Assembly: GCA_028583685.1 (NCBI GenBank)
Contig: JAMXIF010000058.1
Coordinates: forward strand, 19,020,341-19,084,340
Length of the DNA stretch: 64,000 bases
Direction of reading: 5' to 3'
Source: Petaurus breviceps papuanus
Lineage: Eukaryota > Chordata > Mammalia > Diprotodontia > Petauridae
A program made the translations under genes and the position numbers. Under the pieces are notes generated by a model. The model saw only the letters and a list, made by a program, of their open reading frames with translations, ran no database searches and was not told where the DNA came from. Positions 41,535 to 50,700 of the stretch are shown here, one piece after another; the stretch's first letter is position 1, and every line of letters begins with the position of its first letter.

Positions 41535-41784
41535 AATACTAATAACTCACATTCATATAGCACATTCTATAAGCACTTCACAATTATCATTTCAATCTAT
41601 CTTCACAACAACTCTGGGAGGGAGATGCTGTTATTATCCCCATTTTATAGATGGAAAATGAGGCAGAGAATGGTTAAATGATTTGTCCGGGGTTACACAA
41701 GTGGAAAATGGCTGAGGCCGGCTTTGACCTCAGGTCTTCCTGACTCCAAGCCGGGCTCTCTGTCCACTGTGCCACCTGATCCTG
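41535..41784 (-). repeat. MIR-type CORE-SINE, nearly complete
   Basis: ACAACAACTCTGGGAGGGAG, TTATCCCCATTTTATAGATG, GGCTTTGACCTCAGGTCTTC and TCCACTGTGCCACCTGA. Confidence 0.88.
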
Positions 41785-41984
41785 AGGGATGGTAATGATC
41801 CAGGCCTTTGAGAGGCAGGCTTGTGTATCGCTCTGTGTTTTCAAAGTTCTTGCACTTAAATTATTCATTTGATTTATTTTCGCAGTAACCCGTAGAGGAC
41901 TAGATGGTCTCCAGCTTTAGTCTCCTATGACTTTAAGTGAGCACTGGGTCAATATCATCACCCCTATTGCCCAGTGTGAGTCTT

Positions 41985-42165
41985 TCTTTGGATTTTGCTC
42001 TTGTGATTTCTTAGGCCTTCCCTCACATCTCTGCCAATTGAAATGCCACCTTCTCTGTGAATCCTTCCCAGAAGTCCCAAGTCACAGTGCCTTGGATCTC
42101 TTAGAGCCTTTGTTTATACTTCTCTAATGCAATGATCATTTTCTATTTGTTTTACATTATAATTT
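41985..42165 (+). repeat. L2-type LINE 3' fragment
   Basis: GAAATGCCACCTTCTCTGTG, AATCCTTCCCAGAAGTC and GTGCCTTGGATCTCTTAGAG. Confidence 0.55.
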
Positions 42166-42167
42166 AA

Positions 42168-42372
42168 AAAGGCAGCATGGTACTGTGGAAAGACCTATAG
42201 ATCTAGAATCTTGGGACCTAGATTTGAATCCTGTCTCTGACACCTATTATCTGTGTGATGTTGGGCAAGTCACTTTGCCTCTCTGGGCCTCAATTTCCTT
42301 TGTGTAAAATGGAGGAATTAGACTAAATGGCTTTTATAATACCTTCTAGCTCTAAAGCTATAATGCTCTCCA
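42168..42372 (+). repeat. MIR3-type CORE-SINE
   Basis: GCAGCATGGTACTGTGGAAA, GATTTGAATCCTGTCTCTGA, GGGCAAGTCACTTTGCC and CCTTCTAGCTCTAAAGC. Confidence 0.85.
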
Positions 42373-42412
42373 TATGAGTTTTCCTGCCTCTTCCTCCCTG
42401 GAATATAATTTG

Positions 42413-42464
42413 TTGATGTTGTTCAGTCATTTCAGTTGTGTCTGACTCTTTGTGACCCCATGGG
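42413..42464 (-). mobile_element. RTE-type tail fragment (Mar-1 SINE or RTE LINE end)
   Basis: GTTGTTCAGTCATTTCAGTT and GTGTCTGACTCTTTGTGACC. Too short to tell the SINE from the LINE. Confidence 0.55.
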
Positions 42465-42465
42465 T

Positions 42466-43705
42466 GCTCAATAAATTTTTTGTTGAACTGAATTTTCCCT
42501 AGTATGTAATTGCCATCATAGCTGTAACTAGGGTAAGGCAGTTGGAGTTTTTTCCTAGATTGTCAAATTTAGAGGGCCTTGATAATACTTGTCCTTCTGT
42601 AGAAGAGACAACATAGTTTAGCACCTAGTTAGCAAGAAGAATTAGTTAAAATAAGGATACCAAATACCTCACTCACCTTAAAATAAGGATACCAAATACT
42701 TCACCAATACCAAATGACCTCACTCTCATGTCTCCCCAGCAGTAACCTCACAGTGTCCTAGAAGCTATTCCCATAGAGGTCTGTCTTTATGCTTGAGAGG
42801 AAGCACTTTCATGTTTCTTGCCCCAAGCATAGCCTTTGTTGTCCCATACAACATGATTTTAATAAAAATTGCCTTTTGTTGCCATACATTATATGCTTCT
42901 TATTGTTATATGTTATATGGCATTTAGTGCCTGCAAAACATGCAGATGCCTCACAATTGGTTACTTCACAAGTTTTGCCTTCTTCTTTTTCTCCTTCCCC
43001 TTATCACTCATGAGAAGAAAGGCAGGGCTGCCTACTTGAATTTTCTTTCTCTATTCTCTCTTTTTTTCCAGTTAGGTCTTGAATCATATATAAGCACCCT
43101 GTAGCTGAATGAGAGGATACCAATTTGAAAGAAGTCCAAGAAACCTTTCACTTGATTTCTTTTGCTGGGCACAGGGAATTGAGGCCATTTAGTTGATCCC
43201 CAGAGTACTGCTAATTTGCTGCTTGGCCTTCCCTAAAAGCAAGACAGAGTGCTAGTGTCCAAACCTGGCTCTTGCTTTGTATTTGTGATCTCAAGATAGC
43301 TTCCAGGACATGTGCTGCTGCCAGGAAATCCCAACTTGTGTGTCTTCTACTTCCTGAGGAGTCCAACCCACACCCTTACCCATGGAACCTTATACTAGGG
43401 TGACAGTTTCATTTCTCCCCTGAAACAGATGTCTTTTCTTTCTTCGTTGGTTGACAAAGCCACGTGTAGGATTTTTAAAAGTGATTACTGCTTCTCTTTC
43501 TAAATGCTCACCAACTGTGACAGTGATAGTTGTGGTGGCATTCCAGGTCACTTGCTCCATGGGCTAGGTTCACATAAGGTCACTGAAACTCTTCTTACAC
43601 TAGAGAGAATTTTCTCCATCTGTACCTACTGTCAATGAGCATTTTGAATGTTTGTATGACTCCTTCTACCTCCACCCATACCCTCCAAGTAGACAAAGAA
43701 GAGGT
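42466..43705. other. Unassigned intron sequence
   Basis: No coding signal and no clear transposon. A local duplication of about 25 bases (CAAATACCTCACTC / CCAAATACTTCACC within CTTAAAATAAGGATACC) lies at 42650-42710. Confidence 0.4.
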
Positions 43706-43710
43706 TTTGG

Positions 43711-43862
43711 GGGTGGCTAGGTGGTGCAGTGAATAGAGCAGCAGCCCTGGAGTCAGGAGGACCTGCATTCAAATCCTGACTCAGACATTTAACACTTACT
43801 AGCCTTGTGACCTTGGGCAAGTCACTTAACCCAAATTGCCCTGCCCTCCCCCTCCAAAAAGT
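43711..43862 (+). mobile_element. WSINE1-type SINE
   Basis: GGTGGCTAGGTGGTGCAGTG, GGAGTCAGGAGGACCTGC and GGGCAAGTCACTTAACCC. AAGAAGAGGTTTT and AAGAATAGGTTTT flank it. Confidence 0.92.
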
Positions 43863-44154
43863 TAAAACAAATAATAAAAAGAATAGGTTTTGCTCTAGTC
43901 TTCCTCAAGAAGATTTTAAGCTCTTGTAGGACAGGTGTCATATTTAATGTCTCTTTAAAATAAATAATAATAAACTTTTTCAGCAGTTCTTTTGTTGTTG
44001 TTCAGTCATTCACTTATGTCTGACTCTTCACTCCAGGCCCTTCTGTCCTCTAACATTTCTTGAAGTCTGTCCAAGTTTACCTTTGTTATTTCTATGACCC
44101 TATTTTTCCATCTCATCCTCTGCCATCCCCTTTTCCTTTTGCCTTCAATCTTTC

Positions 44155-44235
44155 CTTCCCTTCCCTTCCTTTCCCTTCCCTTCCCTTCCCTTCCCTTCCC
44201 TTCCCTTCCCTTCCCTTCCCTTCCCTTCCTCTTCT
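44155..44235. repeat. (TTCCC)n microsatellite
   Basis: About 14 TTCCC units at the left junction where a repeat entered the RTE element (target near ATCTTTCCCAAC). Confidence 0.95.
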
Positions 44236-44239
44236 TCTT

Positions 44240-44692
44240 TTCCTTTCTCTCTGACCCATTTCACTCTGAAACTCAGATTGTATCACAATGATTGGGTTCC
44301 CGTCCAAGCTCTACTTAATGGCTGTATTTTGGGCCCTCCTGGTTCAGAGTGAATGTCAATAGTAAGTGTTTCTCTTTTGACTAGCAACCCTGATGGTTCC
44401 CCTCCCTGGTTGATTTTTTTTCCTCTTTTTTTCTCATTAAAGGAGCCATCCCTTGACTCACTTCTTAAAGAAGCATATTCATGCCTTAGCCTGAAAGGGC
44501 TAGGGTCTGCCATTGGATCCTGGGTCATCTCCAGTCATCCTGATGAATATCTAGCCACTGGACCTAGATGGCTCTGGAGGGGAAAGTGAGGCTGGTGACC
44601 TTGCACAGCCCTCCCTCACTCAAATCCAAGTCAACTGCAAGTCCTGTCATCATCTCCCTGATGCCATGGTCCTCTTCGAATACAAAGGATGA
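44240..44692 (+). mobile_element. Marsupial dispersed repeat inserted in the RTE LINE
   Basis: Blocks GTATTTTGGGCCCTCCTGGT, GGAGCCATCCCTTGACTCAC, GGGTCATCTCCAGTCATCCT and ATGGCTCTGGAGGGGAAAGT, with the end CATGGTCCTCTTCGAATAC, form one unit. Its last 110 bases recur at 795-926. I know this as a recurrent marsupial repeat but cannot assign its class. Confidence 0.65.
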
Positions 44693-45123
44693 ACACATCC
44701 CAACATCAGGGTCTTTCTAATGAGTCCTGTTTTCTCATTATGTGTCCAAAATATTTAGGCTTCACCTTCCAGGGAATAGCCTGAATTAATTTCTTTAAGT
44801 ATAGACTGATTTGATCTCTTTGCTGTCCAAGGGACTCTCAGAAGTCTTCTTCAGCACCACAATTACAAATTGATTCTGTGGGTGCTCAGCTTTCCTTATA
44901 GTCTAATTCTCATAACCATACATCACCACTGGAAAAACCACAGCTTTGACTCTATGGACCTTTGTCGGCAAGGTGCTATCTCTGCTTTTTAGTATGCTGT
45001 CCAGGCATGCCATTGATTTCCTTCCAAGGAGCAAGCATCTTTTAATTTCATGGCTGCAGTCGCCATCTGCAGTGATTTTTGAACCCAAGAATATAAAAGC
45101 TGACTCTGCTTCCAATTCTTAAT

Positions 45124-45300
45124 AATGCTAAAATTTAGTAGTTTTTACATTTGTGTAGTACTTTACTGTTTATAAAGCCCATCCACAAGGTCCCACATTT
45201 CATCCTTGCAACAACTCTGTGAGGTGGGGAGGTCAGGTCTTACTATAACCCTAACAATGGAAATGAGGCAACTGCCCTCAGTGAGGTGATGTGACTTACA
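45124..45300 (-). repeat. MIR-type CORE-SINE
   Basis: GTAGTACTTTACTGTTTATA, GCAACAACTCTGTGAGG and GAAATGAGGCAACTGCC. Confidence 0.75.
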
Positions 45301-45307
45301 CTCATCG

Positions 45308-45442
45308 AATGTTAGTATTAGAAAGATACTAATGGGGGAGGTAGACCAAATCTTTCATTTTACACTTGAGGAAACTGAGGCCCAGGGAACATGAGGAGAA
45401 GAGCTGAGATGAGACCCTCATTCTTTCCCCTATGCCATACTT
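45308..45442 (-). repeat. MIR-type CORE-SINE fragment
   Basis: TCATTTTACACTTGAGGAAA and CTGAGGCCCAGGGAACATG. Confidence 0.65.
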
Positions 45443-45774
45443 CCTGTTGTCTAGGATCTCTTGGTTACATGGTAGGAGAATTGATGGATAAATAATTATG
45501 GCTAGTAAAGTAATGGCTTGTTCTGGTGCTATAAAAATAATGGATGTGAGGCATACAGAGGAATTTAGTAAGATGTCTACAAAGTGATGTAAGGTGAGAT
45601 CGGCAGAACTGGAACTATATACAATCTGACTTCAAATGTTTTTTTTAAATACTGGTAAATTGAGTAACAGTATAATATTCAAATAAAAATTTGGAAAAAG
45701 GATAAAAGAGATGTTACAAGACATTATAGAATTACTTGTTAAATATATGTTTCAGACAATAAATGTTCTCAGAG

Positions 45775-45962
45775 TTGGAGATGACTTTAAGCTTGGGTCT
45801 GGGTAAGTGGAAGTGGGCGTGGTAAGTATAGGTCTTACAGCTATTACTATTCCCATTTTACAGATGAAGAGGCTGATGTTTAAACGCTCATGATCACGAT
45901 CACATTGGTGTTGAGTATTAGAGACAGTATTCCCAACAGGTCTCTCCTGATTCCATCTGCAG
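45775..45962 (-). repeat. MIR-type CORE-SINE fragment
   Basis: CCCATTTTACAGATGAAGAG and CAGGTCTCTCCTGATTCC. Confidence 0.6.
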
Positions 45963-46034
45963 TGTTTCTCCTATTCCATAGTATTACCGCCTACTGAAAA
46001 AACAAACCAACCCCATTCAGAGCAGATGGTAATA

Positions 46035-46255
46035 CTGCTGTTGTTCAGTTTGTCCCACTCTTCATGACCCCATTTGGTTGGCAAAGATACAAGAGTGGTT
46101 TGCCATTCCCCTCTCCGGCTTATTTTACAGATGAGGAAACTGAGGCAAACAGGGTTAAGTGACTTGCCCAGGGTCACACCTGAGGCTGGGTTTGAACTCA
46201 GGTCTTTCAGACTCCAGGCCCAGTTCTTTATCTATTGGGCCACCTAATTGCCTTC
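46035..46255 (-). mobile_element. Mar-1-type CORE-SINE
   Basis: CTGTTGTTCAGTTTGTCCCA, CTTCATGACCCCATTTGG, GAGGCAAACAGGGTTAAGTG and GGGCCACCTAATTGCC. Confidence 0.88.
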
Positions 46256-46274
46256 CTACTTCCCTCCCCCCATA

Positions 46275-46543
46275 GTAATAATAGCTAACCTTTACGTTGG
46301 GCTTTAAGGTTTGCAAAGAACTTTACAAATATTACCATATTTTGTCCTCAGAACAACCCTGGGAGGTAGGTGCTGTTATTATTCCAATTATACAGATGAG
46401 GGAAATGAGGCAGACAGTGGTTAAGTGAGTTGCCCACAGTCACACAGTTAGTAAATGTCTGAGGCCGGATTTGAACTCAGAAAAATGAATCTTCCTGACT
46501 CTAGGCTTTGGGCTCCATACTCTATGGCACCACCTGGTGGCCC
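46275..46543 (-). repeat. MIR-type CORE-SINE, nearly complete
   Basis: GGCTTTAAGGTTTGCAAAGA, CAACCCTGGGAGGTAGGTGC, GTCTGAGGCCGGATTTGAAC and GGCACCACCTGGTGGCCC. Confidence 0.92.
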
Positions 46544-46912
46544 TGGAGCCAGAGGACACAGATTCAGATCCAAGTTGTGTCCCTACCTTTGTGACCTTAC
46601 ATAAGTCAGGTCCAGGTAGGTAGTGCAATAAATAGACTCCAGGCCCAGAGTTAGGAAAACCTCAGTTCTAATTTGGCCTCAGATACTTATTAGCTGTGTG
46701 ACCCTGGGCAAGTCACTTAACCTCTGTTTGCCTCAGTTTCCTTATTTGTAAAATGGGAATAATAGTCCCCAGGGTTGTTGTAAGAATCAAATGAGATAAC
46801 GATTGTAAAATGCTATTATCTAGCTTCTTTGGGACTCAGTTTCCTCATGTGTAAGATGACAGGGTTGTACTAGAAGACCTCTAAGATACCTTCTGTGATT
46901 CTAAATATAATA
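46543..46912 (+). repeat. MIR3-type SINE with a second MIR-type SINE inside it
   Basis: The outer copy is 46543-46611 (CTGGAGCCAGAGGACACAG..CTACCTTTGTGACCTTAC) and 46816-46912 (CTCAGTTTCCTCATGTGTAA..CTTCTGTGATTC). The inner copy (46612-46815: TTAGCTGTGTGACCCTGGGC, CTCTGTTTGCCTCAGTTTCC, GGGTTGTTGTAAGAATC) interrupts it. Confidence 0.8.
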
Positions 46913-47239
46913 GAGGCAGATGCCCCTGTGGTCAGCAGCAGTGTGTGGTCAGCCCTAGGGTGGAACTCTCTAGCTGCCCCACATCTGTACTCTTTTGACA
47001 CCCAATACACGAAGAAGGGAGGAAGGTCAATATTACTCTCTTGGAAATGTCAGAGGTTCTGGATGGAGGATTCTGTTGTGAAAGAGGCTGTCTATCTCAT
47101 GCCAAAACAGCTAGCTAAAACGTGAAATTCAGTTCACGTTCTGATATTTTGGCTTACTCAGTGGCCAGCGTCTCAATGTTTCAGTACATGGAGGTTTAAA
47201 TGGTCTACGTCTTTAAGTTAATGCTGTTACTTCTCCACA

Positions 47240-47442
47240 TCTCAATATTTCTCAAAATATAAACCATTCCACTTCTTCCCTGAAGCCTTCCTTGACGGCT
47301 CCATCCTGTGCTTTAATACCTGTGGTGTTAAAGAGAATGTAAGTTTCTTGAGGGCAGGGACTGTTTTTTTTTTGGTCTTTTTATCTCCATTGTCTACCAT
47401 ACAGTAGATGCTTAATAAATGCTTATTGATGAATGATATTAT
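47240..47442 (+). repeat. L2 LINE 3' end
   Basis: CCTGAAGCCTTCCTTGACGG, GAATGTAAGTTTCTTGAGGG and GATGCTTAATAAATGCTTAT. Confidence 0.85.
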
Positions 47443-47555
47443 ATTTTCTGATCATTTCACAATCCTAAGTCTTGTTGCTCAACAAAATTATAAGCTATTC
47501 ACAGACTGGAGCTAGGCAATGTGGTATAGTAGAAAGAACATTAGTATTGGACGTC

Positions 47556-47645
47556 ATAGGATAGATAATAGGTCTAGAACTGAAAGGGACCTCAGAGGCC
47601 ATCTAGTCCAACTTCCTGAGGCAACTGAGGTTTAGGAAGTAATGT
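47556..47645 (-). repeat. MIR-type CORE-SINE fragment
   Basis: AGAACTGAAAGGGACCTCAG and GAGGCCATCTAGTCCAACTT. Confidence 0.65.
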
Positions 47646-48425
47646 GTCTAGTAGGTCAAGTCAACAAGGATCTATTAAGTGCTTACTATGTGTCAGGTAT
47701 TGTGCTAAGCACAAAAGCAATTCTTGCCTTCAAGGAGCTCAGAGTCTAATGGGAGTCACAGAACACAAATGGCTTCATACAAACAAGAACTAGCCAGGAT
47801 AATTCGGGGGATATCTTAGGGGAAGGGCACTAGCATTAAGGAAAGGCTTCTCATAGAAGGTGGGATTATGGCTGAGACTTTGAAGAAGCCAGGAAATTCA
47901 GGAGGAGGAGATGAGGAGTGAAAACTTTCCAGGCATGGAGCAGAGCCAGTGAAAATGCAGAGTGGGAGATAATGTCTTGTTTGAGAAACAGCAAGGGGCC
48001 AGTGTCATCTGATAGTAGAGTAAGTGGAGGGGAGTAATACGTAAGGAAACAAGAAAATAAGCATTTATTAAATGCCTACTGTGTACCAAGCACTTTGCTA
48101 AGAGCTTTATTATCTCATGTAATCTTCACAACCCTAAGCTATGTAGGCTGTAAGAAGACTGGGAAGGTAGACAAGGGTCAGGTTATGAAAGGTTTTTAAA
48201 GCCAAATACAAGTTTTTATATTTGATCCTGGAGGTGATAGGGAGCCATGGGAGTTTACTGAATGGGTGACACTTTAGGGAGATCATTTGGACAGTTGAAA
48301 GGAAGATGGAATTGCATGGAGTGACGTGTGGCAGGTCGACCAGCAGGCTATCATAATAGTCCATGTGGGCTGAGGAAGGTCTGGATCAGGGTTGAGGTGG
48401 TGACAGGGGAGGGAAGGAGACATTC
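47645..48425 (+). repeat. Large dispersed repeat of undetermined class
   Basis: It begins with the CTTACTATGTGTCAGGTATT module and continues CTTGCCTTCAAGGAGCTCAG, AAGGGCACTAGCATTAAGGA, GAAAATGCAGAGTGGGAG, GGTCAGGTTATGAAAGG, TTTGATCCTGGAGGTGATAG and ACCAGCAGGCTATCATAATA. A short MIR-like piece (48052-48132) splits it. Shorter copies lie elsewhere in the window. I recognise the pattern as widespread in mammals but cannot name it with certainty. Confidence 0.6.
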
Positions 48426-48557
48426 CAGGGAAGCTGAGATCTAAACAAGGTTCTCTGACTCCAACTCCAGCAGCGACGTTTTTTCCACTGAACCACTTTG
48501 CCTGCCCTTGGTAGAAGATCTGGGTTGGGATCCTGGCTCGGACATTAGACTCTGAGT

Positions 48558-48782
48558 TGTGGCTGTTGTTGTTACTGGACTCTTTGTGGCCCCATGGACC
48601 ACAGCATGCCAATGATATCCATGGGTGTTCCTGGCAGAGATACTGGAGTGGAGTAAGGCAAACAGAGTTTAAGTGACTTGCCCAGGATTACACAGCTAGT
48701 AAGTTTTTGAGGTCAGGTTTGAACTCAGATCTTCCTAAACCCAGGTCTAGCACTCTATCCCCTGAGCCATCTAGCTGCCTGT
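48558..48782 (-). mobile_element. Mar-1/RTE-tailed SINE inserted in a MIR
   Basis: GTTGTTGTTACTGGACTCTT, GCAGAGATACTGGAGTGGAG, AAGTGACTTGCCCAGGATTA and GAGCCATCTAGCTGCCTG. MIR sequence lies on both sides, with AGACTCTG repeated at the junctions. Confidence 0.75.
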
Positions 48783-48859
48783 GAGACTCTGGGTAGGTCA
48801 CTTAAATTCTCTGAGGATAAAAATACTTTCACTGCCTTTTACATTGTGTTGTTTTAAGA

Positions 48860-49615
48860 TAAATTCCAGGTTTCCTCCTCCTCTGTGTCTTCAATATCAC
48901 GTACAGAGCCAGAACTAAGACAAGCCAACTGAGGCTTTGTCTGTGGGTGTCATATTTTGAGAATGCTGATGGTTTATGCAGTTATCATTTGCTTGGAATC
49001 TTAGAAGAATCAATATATCTTAGGACATAATGAATTAATTAGAGGAATTAGGTTCAATGGGAAGCTCAGAGATGATTCCCATTTCCCTCTGACTCCCAAC
49101 CCTGCAGACCCCCTCCTCACCCCCCACAACTAGAGTGGCTTCTCCTCAGCTCTGGCCTGCTTCTCTACTCCACTAAGTCCCAGGGCCTTCTCCAGTGTAT
49201 CATGTCACTTGCCCCAGGCCAGATTGTGCTACTCGCCCTGGTGCAAAATTGGCAGGTTTTGTTTTTGTCTTAGAAGAATGATAGGTGCCTTACTTAGTAG
49301 GTGCTCAATTAATGCTATTGCTTTTTTAAATCAATCAGACCCCTAAACATTTGAAAGATAAACCCTGGTGCTTTCTTTGAAGTTTTCTCTCTACTGCCAC
49401 TAAATATGTGTGTACTACCTTTTGGGTTTTATTTTGTTTTGAGAAGCATTAAGTATTCTCCACAACATCCCCCAGAGAAGAACATTAAGTTGTATATTTC
49501 CAGGAATGATTTATTCAGTAAAGGATATCCATTCACTCCTAAGTTTTCTCCCCAAGCAACTGAGAGATCAGAGAAGGGAGAATACTACATGTCTGACTTT
49601 AGAAGTCATCTGACA
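48860..49615. other. Unassigned intron sequence
   Basis: No exon seen; a possible L2 end at 49280-49320 (GTAGGTGCTCAATTAATGC). Confidence 0.4.
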
Positions 49616-49621
49616 ATTGAC

Positions 49622-49852
49622 CCCTGGGGTGGTGCTGTGGATAGAGCAACAGGTCTGGAGTCAGGAAGACTTATCTTCCTGAGTTCAAATATGACCTCAG
49701 ACACTTACTAGCTGTGTGACCCTGGGCAAGTCACTTAACCCTATTTGCCTCAGTTTCCTCATCTATAAAATGAGCTGGAAAAGGCAAACCATGCCAGTGC
49801 CCCTACCAAGAAAACCCCAAATGGGTCACGACTGGTCAACAACAACAAAAGG
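49622..49852 (+). mobile_element. Mar-1-type CORE-SINE
   Basis: GGTGGTGCTGTGGATAGAGC, TATCTTCCTGAGTTCAAATA, CTAGCTGTGTGACCCTGGGC and a GGTCAACAACAACAAAAG tail. Confidence 0.9.
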
Positions 49853-49879
49853 GAAGTTTGAGAAGTCTTCCTAGGATTG

Positions 49880-50212
49880 CAAGATCCCATCAGCCTTGGT
49901 TCTCCATCTCATTACTATCCCTTACCCCTCTGATTAGCTGGTGGGAACATGAGCTTCAAACCCTCCATTTTAAGGAACGAGCTCTCCTCATTTCTTACCT
50001 GACTTCTCTGACTTCTTCATCATGCCCCTGGGTGGGTTACCTCCTTCCTCTCCTTCCCAGATTTCCAGCTTCCTTTTGTGTGTTTTCTTCGTCTATTTGA
50101 TTGTAAGCTTCTTGAGGACAAGCTCTTTCTTTTTTCATTTTTGTATCCTCAGCACTGAGCACAGTGCCTGAACGTAGTAAATATTTAATTAACGTTTATT
50201 GACTGATGGCTA
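49880..50212 (+). repeat. L2 LINE 3' end
   Basis: GATTGTAAGCTTCTTGAGGA, TATCCTCAGCACTGAGCACA and TAATTAACGTTTATTGACTG. Confidence 0.8.
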
Positions 50213-50384
50213 AGTACAGAGTTGGAAACAAGACAAGAGTTCAAATTCACAAGGCGGTGGTTAGAGTCTCTGTTGTTCTTTTAGGTACTCGAGCCTTGGG
50301 TACCACTAGTTTTGTGAATGCATACGCTGTGTCATTAGGCTTTCCTTAGGCTCAGATCACTTAACAATGAATAAAGGAATGAAT

Positions 50385-50485
50385 CTGATGAAAAAGCACT
50401 TATTAAGCTTCTGCTTTGTGCCAGGGCTGAGTTAAACACTGGGAATGCAAATACAAAATCCTCAAGGAGCTTATATTTTAGTAAG
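50385..50485 (+). repeat. Dispersed repeat module
   Basis: GCACTTATTAAGCTTCTGCT, TTGTGCCAGGGCTGAGTTAA and CCTCAAGGAGCTTATATTTT. Confidence 0.6.
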
Positions 50486-50646
50486 CAGAGATTGTAGTTA
50501 CATAGGGGAGTTGTGGCCTACGGGTGTTCTGGTTTGGAAAATCACTGGGGTAGTGAGTAGGTGGAGCTATAGGAGAGTGTATTGACACACCCTTCCCAGT
50601 TACAAAGGCAGTATTGATTTGATTACTGTTCCAGAAATGGAAAAGG

Positions 50647-50667
50647 GGTGTGTGTGTGTGTGTGTGT

Positions 50668-50700
<33 letters not shown>
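50647..50700. repeat. (TG)n microsatellite
   Basis: About 26 nearly uninterrupted TG units, with one GGTG interruption. Confidence 0.97.

Larger units (their letters stand above)
43992..45118 (-). mobile_element. RTE/BovB-type LINE, 3' portion, split by another repeat
   Basis: The minus-strand translation at 44903-45115 contains FIFLGSKITADGDCSHEIK, LLLGRKSMACLDSILKSRD and VVFPVVMYGYEN. These match the C-terminal region after the RT domain of RTE/BovB elements (typically FLGSKITADGDCSHEIKRRL). Non-coding blocks also fit: GCTGTCCAAGGGACTCTCAG, CATCTCATCCTCTGCCATCC and the terminal GTTGTTGTTCAGTCA. At 44155 the element is interrupted by an unrelated repeat and resumes at CCCAACATCAGGGTCTTTC. 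The copy is truncated at its 5' end and not functional. Confidence 0.88.

Noticed and set aside
44060-44307. Leu/Pro/Ser-rich and Arg/Glu/Gly-rich open frames
   Set aside because: They are produced by the (TTCCC)n array.
44903-45115. Possible reverse transcriptase-like host gene
   Set aside because: The peptide is the C-terminal part of an RTE/BovB LINE, with the LINE 3' end following in place.
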